From assembly GCF_003054055.1 (NCBI RefSeq), contig NZ_QBKI01000001.1, positions 558,001 through 622,000 of the forward strand: a stretch of DNA of 64,000 nt. Reading direction: 5' to 3'. The stretch's first letter is position 1; each line of letters starts with the position of its first letter. Below, one piece after another: positions 8,332 through 17,605 of this stretch. The position numbers and the translations under genes are program-made. The DNA is from Pontibacter mucosus. GTDB lineage: Bacteria; Bacteroidota; Bacteroidia; Cytophagales; Hymenobacteraceae. The notes beneath the pieces are model-generated. The model did no database searches. It was not told the DNA's origin and worked only from the letters and a program-made list of their open reading frames with translations.

Positions 8332-8718
8332 TCATACTTCCAAAAACCGCCTTACCTCCTCCACTACCTGCGCTTCCTCCACCACCTTAAACACCACATG
8401 CGGCCGGGCGGCGAAGATGTGTTGGAGGCGTGGGGGTTGCCCCTGCAGCAGTACCAACCGCTGCTTCCCTTCCTCAAACAGCTCCTCCAGCAGCGGCATC
8501 AGGCTACCTAATTCTGTGGGGCTTTCATCAGCCTTAATGCACACTACGGCTTTTTCAGATTCCCTGAGTAGGCGAAGGGCATAGTGCTGCAACAACTCGT
8601 CAGAGTGTGCATCCAGGTCAAGTATAGAAACAGTGGACAGGCTTTGGCGCACCTGCTCCACAACTGGCTTGTGGAAAGCGCTGTCTGAGGTCAAATCGAA
8701 GTATAAAAACGCCTGCAT
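8332..8718 (-). CDS. Hypothetical protein coupled to the FG-GAP gene
   Basis: A 128-residue soluble protein I do not recognise. It starts with a strand MQAFLYFDLT, then alternates helices and short strands (SILDLDA, KAVVCIKA, QRLVLLQG), giving a small alpha/beta fold reminiscent of a receiver-like or TIR-like Rossmann layout without catalytic motifs I can name. No export signal. Its ATG overlaps the TGA of the upstream FG-GAP gene by one base, which indicates translational coupling, although the partner is a secreted protein. Confidence 0.6.
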   Translation of the reverse strand: MQAFLYFDLTSDSAFHKPVVEQVRQSLSTVSILDLDAHSDELLQHYALRLLRESEKAVVCIKADESPTELGSLMPLLEELFEEGKQRLVLLQGQPPRLQHIFAARPHVVFKVVEEAQVVEEVRRFLEV

Positions 8719-10952
8719 CAGCGCACCATCAGTTTTACGCTGGCCTGTTTACCGTCTTCGGCTGTAGCCCGAACAATATAGATGCCCGCCTGCCACTCCT
8801 GTGCCGGCAAAGTATGGGAACGGCCAATTGCATTATCCTTACGATACACGTGCTTGCCAACCACATCAAACACCTCCAACTGCACCGGCTCCGAGGCATG
8901 CACCTTTACCGGCTCGGCCACAGCCTTGTCGTGCGGGTTGGGGTATACCTGCAGGGTGAGTTTTTCGCTCGCATTTGGAGAACCCTTGAAGCCGGAAACC
9001 TGCTCCAGCAAGTATAAACCGCCACCTTTGGAACCCAATACCAGGTACAGCTTGCCGTCGCCGCCTAAAGGCGCTGCCGCTATACTTAGCCCGCGGCCCA
9101 GACGGGTGGCCTGCGTTTGCTGCGTCAGCTTGTTTTCCAGCAGCTCGGTCTCGGCTGTGAGGGTGGCATTCAGGTCTTGGGTGATGTGGCGGTAGATGCG
9201 CAGCTCGCCGCTATCATCTGCCGTGAGCAGGTCCAGCTTTCCATCACCATCTATATCGAAAACCAGGGGGTGCAGGTGGCGGCGGTCAAAATCGAAGCTG
9301 ATGCCACCGAAGCTGCTGCTTTCCAACGTATAAACTGGCGCGTTGGCAGTGCCGGTGTTGCGGTAGAACTCCAGGTTGCTGGCCGCCTTGCCCAGCAGGA
9401 GGTCCAGGTCACCGTCACCGTCCAGGTCGGCAAAGCCCGGGGCGTCGCCATCTGCCATCTTCAGGAGTTCCTGCTGCTGGGCTAAGTCATAGGCGGGCGG
9501 TTGACCGGTGGCTGCCAGGTTGCGGAGCCATACGATACGGCTGCTGCCGATGCCAGCACCTTTCAGGGCAAGTATAAGGTCCGTTTTTCCGTCGCCGTTT
9601 ATATCAGTAAAGGTCGGTTTTATACTATACAGCTGCTTGCTATGAAGGCCCAGGAAATCGTGGGTTACCAGCTCGAAGGCAGGCTCGGAGGAGGTGCCGG
9701 TGTTGCGGTAAAAGCTAAGGGAGCCGCTGTAGGTGCCGCTCCGGTAGCTGGCGTCGTTGCCCACCAACATGTCCAGGTCGCCGTCGCCGTCCAGGTCGGC
9801 AAAGGCCGGGTAAGCGCCTTCGCTCAGGTCAAGCATCTGGCCCTGCAGAAAATCATCCTGCTCAAACGCAAATTCTGGTCTGTCGGCAGCTCCAATATTG
9901 CGGTAGAGCCAGGCCGAGCGCTGAAAGTCCATGTCATGGATTTCCTCAAAAGCCTGGGTGGAAACGAGCAAATCGGGCACGCCGTCGAAGGTAACATCCT
10001 CGTAAAAAGCGGCCGGGAAGAGGTTGAAGCTGGCTGGTTTTGCAGCGGGAAAGTTAGGCAGGAAGCTATCCATCAGGGCATTCTGGCGGTCACCTTTGTT
10101 CTCCATCAGCACCAGGTTCTCGCATGCCACGCCTCCCATCACCAGCTCCATGTCGCCATCGCCGTCCATGTCCAGCAGCAGGTGCGTGGAGCCTTCGTGG
10201 CCCGAGTGCAGGGGGGCCATTATACTTTGCCCGTGGCTGCTCCCGCACTTCTCCCCGAACTTAAAATCATTGCAGTGCTCGCACTCCGTGATGCCGCCCC
10301 ACCAGTTGCTCTGCTGCTCATACACCAGCGACTCGCAGGGCAAGCCTTGCTCAGTTTGCATGTTCAGGTAAAGCTCCATATGATAGCCCTGCGAGAAATT
10401 GGTGAGCAGGATGTCCAGGTCGCCGTCACCGTCGATGTCAGTAATGGCGGGGATGTCGGTGGCGTTCATTTGCATGTTCACGCGGCCATCTCGGTAGCGC
10501 AGCCCGTCCGTTACCTGCGTAAAGCGTAGTGGCTCGCCGGGCTCCTGCCGGAACACGCGTATGCCCAGCGGCGAGTTTGTGAAAATATCCTTCAGCCCAT
10601 CGCAGTTGTAGTCGCGCAGCAGCACCCAGTAAGCCAGGTCGCTTGGAAAGGCACTTTCATACTCCGGCGCGTACCTATACGTCCACTGCCCCGCCTCCTG
10701 CACCGCCAGCCAGGTGTATACTTTGGCCGTCTGCCTGTCGTAGGCAAACAGGTCGTCCTGCCCGTCGCGGTTCAGGTCGATGGTTGAGAACTGCGGCGCG
10801 TTGAGACCGCCGCTCCAGGGCTCAGCGAGTGGGCCGGTAAAAGTAGTAACAGGTATGTTTTGGCTCATCCGGAAACGGAGTGGCTCCTGCTGCTGCGCCA
10901 CGGCTCCGGATAAGGATAAAAGTATAAGCAGAAGCGGTAGGTATACTTTCAT
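8718..10952 (-). CDS. Secreted FG-GAP/VCBS repeat protein, T9SS cargo
   Basis: A 744-residue exported protein. The chosen Met begins the signal peptide MKVYLPLLLILLSLSGAVAQ; the in-frame extension upstream has none. The body contains at least eight FG-GAP/VCBS calcium-binding loops of the form DxDGDGDxD (for example DIDGDGDLDILL, DMDGDGDMELVMG, DLDGDGDLDLLLG), which build a beta-propeller. The last 80 residues are a type A T9SS sorting domain starting LQVYPNPHDKA and ending SVKLMVR. It should be exported by type IX secretion and displayed on the surface. The ligand is unknown. Confidence 0.92.
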   Translation of the reverse strand: MKVYLPLLLILLSLSGAVAQQQEPLRFRMSQNIPVTTFTGPLAEPWSGGLNAPQFSTIDLNRDGQDDLFAYDRQTAKVYTWLAVQEAGQWTYRYAPEYESAFPSDLAYWVLLRDYNCDGLKDIFTNSPLGIRVFRQEPGEPLRFTQVTDGLRYRDGRVNMQMNATDIPAITDIDGDGDLDILLTNFSQGYHMELYLNMQTEQGLPCESLVYEQQSNWWGGITECEHCNDFKFGEKCGSSHGQSIMAPLHSGHEGSTHLLLDMDGDGDMELVMGGVACENLVLMENKGDRQNALMDSFLPNFPAAKPASFNLFPAAFYEDVTFDGVPDLLVSTQAFEEIHDMDFQRSAWLYRNIGAADRPEFAFEQDDFLQGQMLDLSEGAYPAFADLDGDGDLDMLVGNDASYRSGTYSGSLSFYRNTGTSSEPAFELVTHDFLGLHSKQLYSIKPTFTDINGDGKTDLILALKGAGIGSSRIVWLRNLAATGQPPAYDLAQQQELLKMADGDAPGFADLDGDGDLDLLLGKAASNLEFYRNTGTANAPVYTLESSSFGGISFDFDRRHLHPLVFDIDGDGKLDLLTADDSGELRIYRHITQDLNATLTAETELLENKLTQQTQATRLGRGLSIAAAPLGGDGKLYLVLGSKGGGLYLLEQVSGFKGSPNASEKLTLQVYPNPHDKAVAEPVKVHASEPVQLEVFDVVGKHVYRKDNAIGRSHTLPAQEWQAGIYIVRATAEDGKQASVKLMVR

Positions 10953-11110
10953 AGTTTTGGGTTGGCCGCCGGAGGGTGGCGGGGTATGTAGGTGAACGTA
11001 AGCCGGCCTGCTGTCGTTTCTGGCTATTTGGGTGTATATTGTGCCGCTATACTTACCGTGTAAAAGCACGTAACCAGAAGCATCAGACGCAAGCTAAAAT
11101 TAAGCATTTC

Positions 11111-12409
11111 ATGCAGAACAACATCGAGTTTCTATACCAAAAATACCTCGAGTGCCGCCACGTCAGCACCGACTCCCGCGCCGAGCAGAACCAAAGTATG
11201 TTCTTCGCCCTGAACGGGCCCAATTTCAAGGGCGCCAAGTTCGCGCTGATGGCCCTGGAGAAAGGGGCCAAGTATGCCGTGGTGGATGACCCTGGTTTGG
11301 CCTCGGAGAATGTGTTTGTGGTGGAGGATACCCTGCAGGCGCTGCAGGACCTGGCCCGCCATCACCGTCGGCAGCTAAGTATACCTGTTATTGGCATCAC
11401 GGGCTCCAACGGCAAAACCACGACCAAAGAGCTGATTTATGCGGTGCTGAGCCAGAAGTTCAACACGCTTTACACGCTGGGCAACCTCAACAACCACATC
11501 GGTGTGCCACTCACGCTGCTGCGCATCACCCGGGAGCATGAGATGGCCATTATCGAGATGGGCGCCAATCATATCGGCGAGATTGCCCTGCTCTCCAGCA
11601 TTGCCCTGCCCACGCACGGCATGATTACGAATATCGGCAAGGCGCACCTGGAAGGGTTTGGCAGCCTGGAGGGCGTAGCGCGTGGCAAGAGTGAACTGTA
11701 CGTGCACCTGCTCGAGCATGGCGGTACTGTGTTCATCAACACCGGCAACGAGCACCTGATGCGCATGAGCCGCCGCATTGAAAGTAAAGTAACCTACCCT
11801 GCGCCCGGCGATTTTTACCACAGTGAACTGCTGGAAGCCTCGCCTTACGTGGTGTACAAGGATGAAGAGGGCAACGTGGTGCACACGCAGCTGGTGGGCA
11901 GCTACAACTACGAAAACATGGCCGCCGCCGCCTGCATTGGCAAGTACTTTGGTGTGCCGCTGCCACAAGCCAACCAGGCCATTGCCGCCTACAGTCCGGT
12001 AAACAACCGCTCGCAGGTGCTGCAGCAGGGCAGCAACACCATCATCCTGGACGCTTACAATGCCAATCCTACTTCCATGGCCGCCGCTGTGCGCAACTTC
12101 GGAAGCATGAAAGCGCCCAAGAAGGTAGTTATCCTTGGGGATATGTTTGAGATGGGCCCTGAGAGCGAGGCCGAGCACCGCGCCCTGGGAGAGGTAGTAG
12201 CCCAGCAGCCCTTCGACACAGTTATACTTTGCGGCAAGGACATGCAGTATGCCGCCGAGGTAAAAGACAGCTTTTTATACTTCGAGACAAAGCCGGAGCT
12301 GCAAACCTGGCTGCGTAAGAACCCGGTAGCCGAGAGTTATGTGCTCATTAAAGGCTCACGAGGCATGGGGCTGGAAACACTGGTGGAGGAGCTGAAGACC
12401 AGTGATTAA
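11111..12409 (+). CDS. murF: UDP-MurNAc-tripeptide--D-Ala-D-Ala ligase
   Basis: MurF adds D-Ala-D-Ala to UDP-MurNAc-tripeptide, the last cytoplasmic step of the peptidoglycan precursor. I start it at MQNNIEFLYQKYL, giving 432 residues, a normal length. VSTDSR lies in the N-terminal UDP-binding domain. The ATP loop is GITGSNGKTTTKE (residues 95-107). The LNNHIGVPLTLL and IEMGANHIGEI motifs and the C-terminal LDAYNANPTSM and LGDMFEMG are typical. It is divergent from the FG-GAP gene, with 158 bases between, and ends before the hairpin at 12489-12514. Confidence 0.96.
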   Translation: MQNNIEFLYQKYLECRHVSTDSRAEQNQSMFFALNGPNFKGAKFALMALEKGAKYAVVDDPGLASENVFVVEDTLQALQDLARHHRRQLSIPVIGITGSNGKTTTKELIYAVLSQKFNTLYTLGNLNNHIGVPLTLLRITREHEMAIIEMGANHIGEIALLSSIALPTHGMITNIGKAHLEGFGSLEGVARGKSELYVHLLEHGGTVFINTGNEHLMRMSRRIESKVTYPAPGDFYHSELLEASPYVVYKDEEGNVVHTQLVGSYNYENMAAAACIGKYFGVPLPQANQAIAAYSPVNNRSQVLQQGSNTIILDAYNANPTSMAAAVRNFGSMKAPKKVVILGDMFEMGPESEAEHRALGEVVAQQPFDTVILCGKDMQYAAEVKDSFLYFETKPELQTWLRKNPVAESYVLIKGSRGMGLETLVEELKTSD

Positions 12410-12488
12410 GGGGATTTAACTGATTTAAGGAGATTTAACCGGTTTATCTGAACCCGATTTAGGGGAGTTCATGTATGAGCAGGTTTTG

Positions 12489-12514
12489 TAGAGACGCACT
12501 ACGTTGCGTCTCTA
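12489..12514 (+). terminator. Terminator of murF, repeat-like
   Basis: TAGAGACGCA and TGCGTCTCTA form a perfect 10-bp stem around CTACGT, followed by eight T. Similar GAGACGCA palindromes are known as dispersed repeats in Bacteroidota, so the element may be a repeat recruited as a terminator. Confidence 0.8.
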
Positions 12515-12561
12515 TTTTTTTCAGGGTTTGCAGAACGAAAGTATGAACCGGACCTAAAAAA

Positions 12562-12595
12562 TTAAGGTCAGAAAGTATAAAACTGCTGACCTTAA
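12562..12595 (-). terminator. Terminator of rfbC
   Basis: TTAAGGTCAG and CTGACCTTAA form a perfect 10-bp stem, and on the minus strand a T-rich tail follows. The 14-base loop contains AAAGTATAAA, one of the clear cases of the window-wide motif in a hairpin loop. Confidence 0.85.
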
Positions 12596-12637
12596 AACTT
12601 TGAGTAAAAATCACTTTAATCTTATAAATCACTGGTC

Positions 12638-13180
12638 CTAGAACGGCGAACTAAAGTTCTCCAGCAGCGGCAGCACCTCATCCTTCGGCGATACCAGCGG
12701 CTCGGCGATACCCCAGTCAATGCCCAGGGCAGGGTCGTTCCAAAGTATACCGCCCTCTGTCTGAGGGGCATAAAAATCGGTGCATTTGTAGAGGAAGGTG
12801 GTATTATCCTCCAGCGCCACAAAGCCGTGCGCAAAGCCCTCCGGAATGTAAAACACATTGTGCTTCTCGGAATCAAGCACGCAGGCCACGTGTTGTCCGT
12901 AAGTAGGTGACTCTTTGCGCAGGTCTACGGCTACATCCAGTGCCTTACCCGTAGTGACGCGCACTAGCTTGCCCTGTGCGTGCGGCGGTTTCTGGAAATG
13001 CAGTCCGCGCAGCACTCCTTTCGTCGAAACTGACTGGTTATCCTGCACAAAATTGGGCTTCAGGCCAAAGGGCTCAAACCACTTCATGCTGAAGGTCTCC
13101 ATAAAGTAGCCGCGGTCGTCGCGGAAAATGCGTGGCTGGAACTCGATCAGTCCCTCGATGTGGAAAAGTTTGTGATCCAT
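12638..13180 (-). CDS. rfbC: dTDP-4-dehydrorhamnose 3,5-epimerase
   Basis: RfbC/RmlC epimerises dTDP-4-keto-6-deoxyglucose at C3 and C5, the third step to dTDP-rhamnose for surface polysaccharide. The cupin fold is clear in 180 residues: FRDDRGYFMETF near the start, KGVLRGLHFQ with catalytic His61, VDLRKESPTYG, YIPEGFAHGF and the active-site Tyr131 in FLYKCTD, ending with ILWNDPALGIDW. No rfbA, rfbB or rfbD lies nearby, so the rest of the pathway is encoded elsewhere. It has its own terminator. Confidence 0.95.
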   Translation of the reverse strand: MDHKLFHIEGLIEFQPRIFRDDRGYFMETFSMKWFEPFGLKPNFVQDNQSVSTKGVLRGLHFQKPPHAQGKLVRVTTGKALDVAVDLRKESPTYGQHVACVLDSEKHNVFYIPEGFAHGFVALEDNTTFLYKCTDFYAPQTEGGILWNDPALGIDWGIAEPLVSPKDEVLPLLENFSSPF

Positions 13181-13430
13181 TGAGTAGTTACGTGTTACGC
13201 CGGCGCAATATACCTGGCGTGGACGGAATTTGTTGAGGCTGCAAGTTAGCTATTTTGCCCGCAGCATCGGAAATTTTAATGTAATTTGCACCCTCTTTTC
13301 AACCTGAGCCAGCGCAATCCTGTAAACGTAACCAAGAATGGCAGGTGCCCGGTACCGGCCTTCGGTAGTCAGCCAGGCGAGAGCAACAGAGCTGCTGGCC
13401 GCCTATACCATGACGCTTAAGAATTAATGA

Positions 13431-14639
13431 ATGGCTAAAAAGAAATACTACGAAACCTCTAAACCGCAGGAGACTGCCGTGCTGGTGGCTGTGCCAGGCT
13501 ACCGCCAAAGCGACGAGCAGACGGAGGAGTACCTAGACGAGCTGGCCTTCCTGGCCGAAACGGCGGGAGCTAACACCCTAAAACGCTTCGTGCAGAAGCT
13601 CGACAAGCCCGACATACGCACCTTTGTGGGCAGTGGCAAACTGGAGGAAATACAGGCTTATGTAAAGGAACATGGGGTGGACATGGTGATCTTCGACGAT
13701 GACCTGAGTCCCTCGCAGGTGCGCAACATCGAGCGCGAGCTGCAGGTGAAGATAGTGGACCGAAGCCTGCTTATACTTGACATTTTCGCGCTGCGGGCTA
13801 AAACCGCCCAGGCACACGCCCAGGTGGAGATGGCCCAGTACCAGTACCTGCTGCCGCGCCTCACCAACCTCTGGACGCACCTTTCCAAGCAAAAAGGTGG
13901 TATCGGCATGAAGGGCCCCGGTGAAACCGAGATTGAGACCGACCGCCGTATTGTGCGCGACAAAATATCGCTCCTGCGCGAGCGCCTGAAGAAGTTTGAG
14001 AAGCAGAACTATGAGCAGCGCAAGGCCCGCGCCGGCATTGTGCGCGTGGCGCTGGTGGGGTATACCAACGTGGGCAAGTCCACGCTCATGAACCTGCTCT
14101 CCAAGTCGGAGGTGTTTGCCGAAAACAAGCTGTTTGCCACCGTGGACGCCACCGTGCGCAAGGTGGTGCTCGACAACGTGCCTTTCCTGCTCTCCGACAC
14201 GGTAGGGTTTATCCGCAAGCTGCCCACCAAGCTCATCGAGTCGTTCAAATCCACGCTGGATGAGATCCGGGAGGCCGACCTGCTGGTGCATGTGGTGGAT
14301 GTGTCGCACCCCTCGTTTGAGGACCACATTGCTGTGGTGAACGAGACGCTGAAGGACATCAACTCGGCTGAGAAGCCCGTGCTGCTGGTGTTCAACAAGA
14401 TTGATATCTACCTGAGCAGGCGGGAGCAGGAGCTGCAGGAAGAAAGCCAGGAGATGCTGGAGGCAGGCCATCAGGTGCGCCCGTCCATCGAAGACCTGAA
14501 GGCCACCTATATGGCCAAAGAGCACGCACCGGCCATGTTTATCTCCGCCACCGACAAGCTCAACATCGATGCGCTACGGGACGAGCTGCAGCGGCGGGTA
14601 GCCGAAATCCACTTCCAGCGCTACCCCAACAACGTATAG
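13431..14639 (+). CDS. hflX: GTPase HflX
   Basis: HflX is a ribosome-binding GTPase that splits stalled or stressed 70S particles. The 402-residue protein has the N-terminal HflX domain with FVGSGKLEEI and FDDDLSPSQVRNIE, the linker GPGETEIETDRR, then the G domain: G1 GYTNVGKS at 210-217, DTVGFI as G3 and FNKIDI as G4. The start MAKKKYYE is preceded by an A-rich stretch. The C-terminal extension after the G domain is of normal size. Terminator at 14665-14698. Confidence 0.96.
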   Translation: MAKKKYYETSKPQETAVLVAVPGYRQSDEQTEEYLDELAFLAETAGANTLKRFVQKLDKPDIRTFVGSGKLEEIQAYVKEHGVDMVIFDDDLSPSQVRNIERELQVKIVDRSLLILDIFALRAKTAQAHAQVEMAQYQYLLPRLTNLWTHLSKQKGGIGMKGPGETEIETDRRIVRDKISLLRERLKKFEKQNYEQRKARAGIVRVALVGYTNVGKSTLMNLLSKSEVFAENKLFATVDATVRKVVLDNVPFLLSDTVGFIRKLPTKLIESFKSTLDEIREADLLVHVVDVSHPSFEDHIAVVNETLKDINSAEKPVLLVFNKIDIYLSRREQELQEESQEMLEAGHQVRPSIEDLKATYMAKEHAPAMFISATDKLNIDALRDELQRRVAEIHFQRYPNNV

Positions 14640-14664
14640 CCGGCAACCTGCCGCACGAACATTC

Positions 14665-14698
14665 AAGCCCACCCTGTGTTTTAAGCAAAGGTGGGCTT
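14665..14698 (+). terminator. Terminator of hflX
   Basis: AAGCCCACC and GGTGGGCTT form a 9-bp stem with a 16-base loop, followed by TTTT. Confidence 0.8.
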
Positions 14699-14837
14699 TT
14701 GCTATTTATACCGCTGCCCCATAAGGCGCTGCGCCTGGCCATCCCCACACAACCATTTACCCATACTTTCAGTAAGTAGCAAAGCCACCTTTGCGTGCAC
14801 TTGGATGCATCGCAAGGGCCTGGAAAATGGAAACTAT

Positions 14838-15332
14838 ATGAAGACGCTATACATTCTCAGGCACGCCAAATCCAGCTGGGAGTTTGATGACCTAAGCGAT
14901 CACGACCGCCCCCTGAACAAGCGCGGCCGCCACGACGCTCCCCTGATGGGGCAGGAGCTGGCCGCCCGCGGTGCGGTGCCGCAACTCATCATCTCGAGCC
15001 CTGCCGTGCGGGCCCTTAGCACCGCCACGCTCGTAAGCCGGGAACTGGACTACGACCCGGACGACATCGTGGTGGATACCCGCGTGTACGGAGCAGACAG
15101 GAAAGACCTGCTGGAGGTAGTGCAGCAAACCCCGGCCGAGGTGGATGCCCTGCTGCTGGTAGGCCACAACGAGGCGCTCTCTGAGTTTGCCAATATGGTA
15201 TCGCCAGGGCCAGTAGACAGCCTGCCTACCGCAGGCGTGGTGGCGCTGCAGTTTAACTGCGAGAGCTGGTTTGAGATTTCGAGGGAGAACGCGACTCTGC
15301 TGTTCTACGACTTCCCGAAGAACCACAAGTAA
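14838..15332 (+). CDS. sixA: SixA-type histidine phosphatase
   Basis: A 164-residue phosphohistidine phosphatase of the histidine phosphatase superfamily, SixA branch. The start MKTLYILRHAKSSWE puts the catalytic RHAK at residues 8-11, with SSPAVRALSTA and LLVGHNEALSE carrying the other active-site Arg and His. No export signal. In E. coli, SixA dephosphorylates a phosphotransfer protein; in Bacteroidota the target is unknown. The ppk1 start is only 48 bases downstream, and the two are probably cotranscribed. Confidence 0.9.
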   Translation: MKTLYILRHAKSSWEFDDLSDHDRPLNKRGRHDAPLMGQELAARGAVPQLIISSPAVRALSTATLVSRELDYDPDDIVVDTRVYGADRKDLLEVVQQTPAEVDALLLVGHNEALSEFANMVSPGPVDSLPTAGVVALQFNCESWFEISRENATLLFYDFPKNHK

Positions 15333-15380
15333 CATCACCCTTTTAGGGCCTGCCCCAGGTCCAAAGTATAATTGCATAAG

Positions 15381-17495
15381 ATGAAAGATCAGAAAGAACA
15401 GAAGCCAAAGACTGGCGCAGACCTTCCGTACATTAACCGTGAGCTGAGCTGGCTGGCCTTCAACTATAGAGTATTGCAGGAGGCGATGGATAAAAAAGTT
15501 CCCCTGCTGGAGCGCATCAAGTTCATGGCCATTTTCTCGTCTAACCTGGATGAGTACTTTAAGGTGCGCGTGGCCACCCTCAAGCGCCTGATAAAGCTGA
15601 AGCCCAAGACACGCAGCAAGCTGGAGGAGGAGCCGCAGGAAACCCTGGACCAGGTACTGCTAGAAGTGCACCGGCAGCAGGAGGAGTTTGGGCGGGTGTT
15701 CCGTGAGGAGATTCTGCCCGACCTGCGCCGCCACCACATCCACCTGCTGACAGAGCATGACCTGAGCAAGGAGCAGGAGGCCTGGGTGCAGGATTACTTC
15801 GAGGAGACGCTGGAGCCACTGCTGCTGCCCATCATACTGGATGAAACGGAGACGCACCTGTTCCTGCGCGACCAGACCGTGTACCTGGGGGTGAAAATGT
15901 GGGACCCGGCCGAGGCCGACTGCAAACCAGAGCGCTTTGCGATGCTGGAGATACCGACAAAGAAACATGGAGGCCGTTTTGTAAAACTGCCCACGGTAGG
16001 CGACCAGCGTTACGTAATGTTCATCGACGACGTGATCCGCTTCTGCCTGCCCAGGTTGTTTCCAAAGTATACATCCTTTGCCGCCCACGCCGTGAAGGTA
16101 TCCCGCGACGCCGAGCTGGACATTGAGGAAGAGGTATCGGGCAGCCTGATGGCCAAGATACAGAAGAGCCTGAAAAAGCGCGAGACCGGTTACCCGGCCC
16201 GCCTGCTCTACGACCCCCAAACCCCGCAGGACCTGCTCGACAGGATGATGGCGCACACCGGCATCACGGAGGAAGAGCTGGTGGAGGGCAGCAAGTACCA
16301 CAACTTCCGCGACTTCTTCGGCTTCCCGGATATCAACCTGCCCGACCTGAAGTATAATCCGCAGCCCACGCTCATCCATCCGCAGCTGGAGCAGGAGCCA
16401 AGTATACTTGCCGCCATGAAAGAGCGCGATTACCTGGTGCACTATCCGTACCAGTCGTTCGACTACGTGCTGCGCCTGTTTGAGGAGGCTGCCCAGGACC
16501 CCAAGGTAACGGCCGTCAGCGCCACGCTCTACCGGGTAGCCGACAAATCGAAGGTGGCTAAGGCATTAGTGAAGGCGGCCAATAACGGCAAGCTGGTAAC
16601 GGTGGTGGTGGAGCTCAAAGCCCGCTTCGACGAGGAGTCGAACATCTACTGGGCCGGCAAGCTGCAGAAGGCGGGCGCCAACGTTATCTTCGGCGTTTCT
16701 GATCTGAAGGTACACTCCAAGCTGGGCCTCATCACCCGGAACGAGAACGGCAAGCTGGTGAACTATGCTTACCTGAGCACCGGCAACTATAATGAGACTA
16801 CTTCTAAAATCTACGCCGACCATGCCCTCTTTACCTCTGACAAGCGCCTGACGAAGGAAGTGGAACAGGTGTTTAACTTCTTTATTGATCGGCAAACGGA
16901 CAAGAAGTTCGAGCACTTATTGGTGGCGCCCATCAACCTGCGCCAGGGTTTCGTGAAGCTGGTGGACCGCGAGATAAAGAACGCCAAAAAAGGGCTGCCG
17001 GCAAGTATGATTCTGAAGATGAACGCGCTACAGGATGCCCGCATGATCAGGAAGCTGTACGAGGCCAGCCAGGCTGGTGTAAAGATACAGTTGCTGGTGC
17101 GGGGCATCTGCTGCCTAATGCCGGGGGTGGAAGGCGTGAGCGAGAACATTGAAGTGCGGGGGATTGTGGACCGTTACCTGGAGCATGCGCGGGTGTACAT
17201 TTTCCATAACAACGGGGAGGAGAAGATGTACATCGCCTCTGCCGACTGGATGACGCGCAACCTGAACCGCCGCGTAGAAGTAGCCTTTCCGCTCTACCAG
17301 CCGGATTTGGTGGAGCAGGTGCGCCACATCATCGATCTGCAGCTGCAAGACGACACCAAATCCCGCAACGTGGACAACCGCTACGTAAAACCCGACGAGC
17401 CCGCCAACATCCGAGCCCAGTACGCCACCTACGATTACCTGCGCAGTTTGGTGCCCTCCGGCGCCACCGCAGCCTATCAGCCGGAAGAGGAATAG
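15381..17495 (+). CDS. ppk1: Polyphosphate kinase 1
   Basis: PPK1 reversibly makes polyphosphate from ATP. The 704-residue protein has the N-terminal domain with INRELSWLAFNYRVLQEA and SSNLDEYFKVRVA, the head domain, and two C-terminal phospholipase D-like domains. His445 in KVHSKLGLI is the expected phosphorylated residue, and His602 in LEHARVYIFHNNG is the second active-site His. The start ATGAAAGAT is chosen over a TTG nine bases upstream. It follows the SixA phosphatase gene, and the hairpin at 17551-17585 ends the unit. Confidence 0.96.
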   Translation: MKDQKEQKPKTGADLPYINRELSWLAFNYRVLQEAMDKKVPLLERIKFMAIFSSNLDEYFKVRVATLKRLIKLKPKTRSKLEEEPQETLDQVLLEVHRQQEEFGRVFREEILPDLRRHHIHLLTEHDLSKEQEAWVQDYFEETLEPLLLPIILDETETHLFLRDQTVYLGVKMWDPAEADCKPERFAMLEIPTKKHGGRFVKLPTVGDQRYVMFIDDVIRFCLPRLFPKYTSFAAHAVKVSRDAELDIEEEVSGSLMAKIQKSLKKRETGYPARLLYDPQTPQDLLDRMMAHTGITEEELVEGSKYHNFRDFFGFPDINLPDLKYNPQPTLIHPQLEQEPSILAAMKERDYLVHYPYQSFDYVLRLFEEAAQDPKVTAVSATLYRVADKSKVAKALVKAANNGKLVTVVVELKARFDEESNIYWAGKLQKAGANVIFGVSDLKVHSKLGLITRNENGKLVNYAYLSTGNYNETTSKIYADHALFTSDKRLTKEVEQVFNFFIDRQTDKKFEHLLVAPINLRQGFVKLVDREIKNAKKGLPASMILKMNALQDARMIRKLYEASQAGVKIQLLVRGICCLMPGVEGVSENIEVRGIVDRYLEHARVYIFHNNGEEKMYIASADWMTRNLNRRVEVAFPLYQPDLVEQVRHIIDLQLQDDTKSRNVDNRYVKPDEPANIRAQYATYDYLRSLVPSGATAAYQPEEE

Positions 17496-17550
17496 AAAGT
17501 ATAAATCCGACCCCGAAAGAATACTTTATACTTTGCACAGGCAGAAACCA

Positions 17551-17585
17551 CAAGGCCCCGGCTATACTTTATAGCCGGGGCCTTG
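17551..17585. terminator. Bidirectional terminator with motif loop
   Basis: A perfect 15-bp stem (17551-17565 and 17571-17585) around ACTTT. The stem-loop junction spells CTATACTTTATAG, so the window-wide TATACTT motif is built into the hairpin. It lies between convergent ppk1 and the DUF6268-like gene and can serve both. Confidence 0.85.
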
Positions 17586-17605
17586 CTTTGTAGGTGGTAA
17601 GGGAA

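Noticed and set aside
9501..10529. Frame of 342 codons on the plus strand
   Set aside because: Antisense of the FG-GAP repeats. Its apparent repeats (VAVAVQVGK) are just the complement of the calcium-binding loops.
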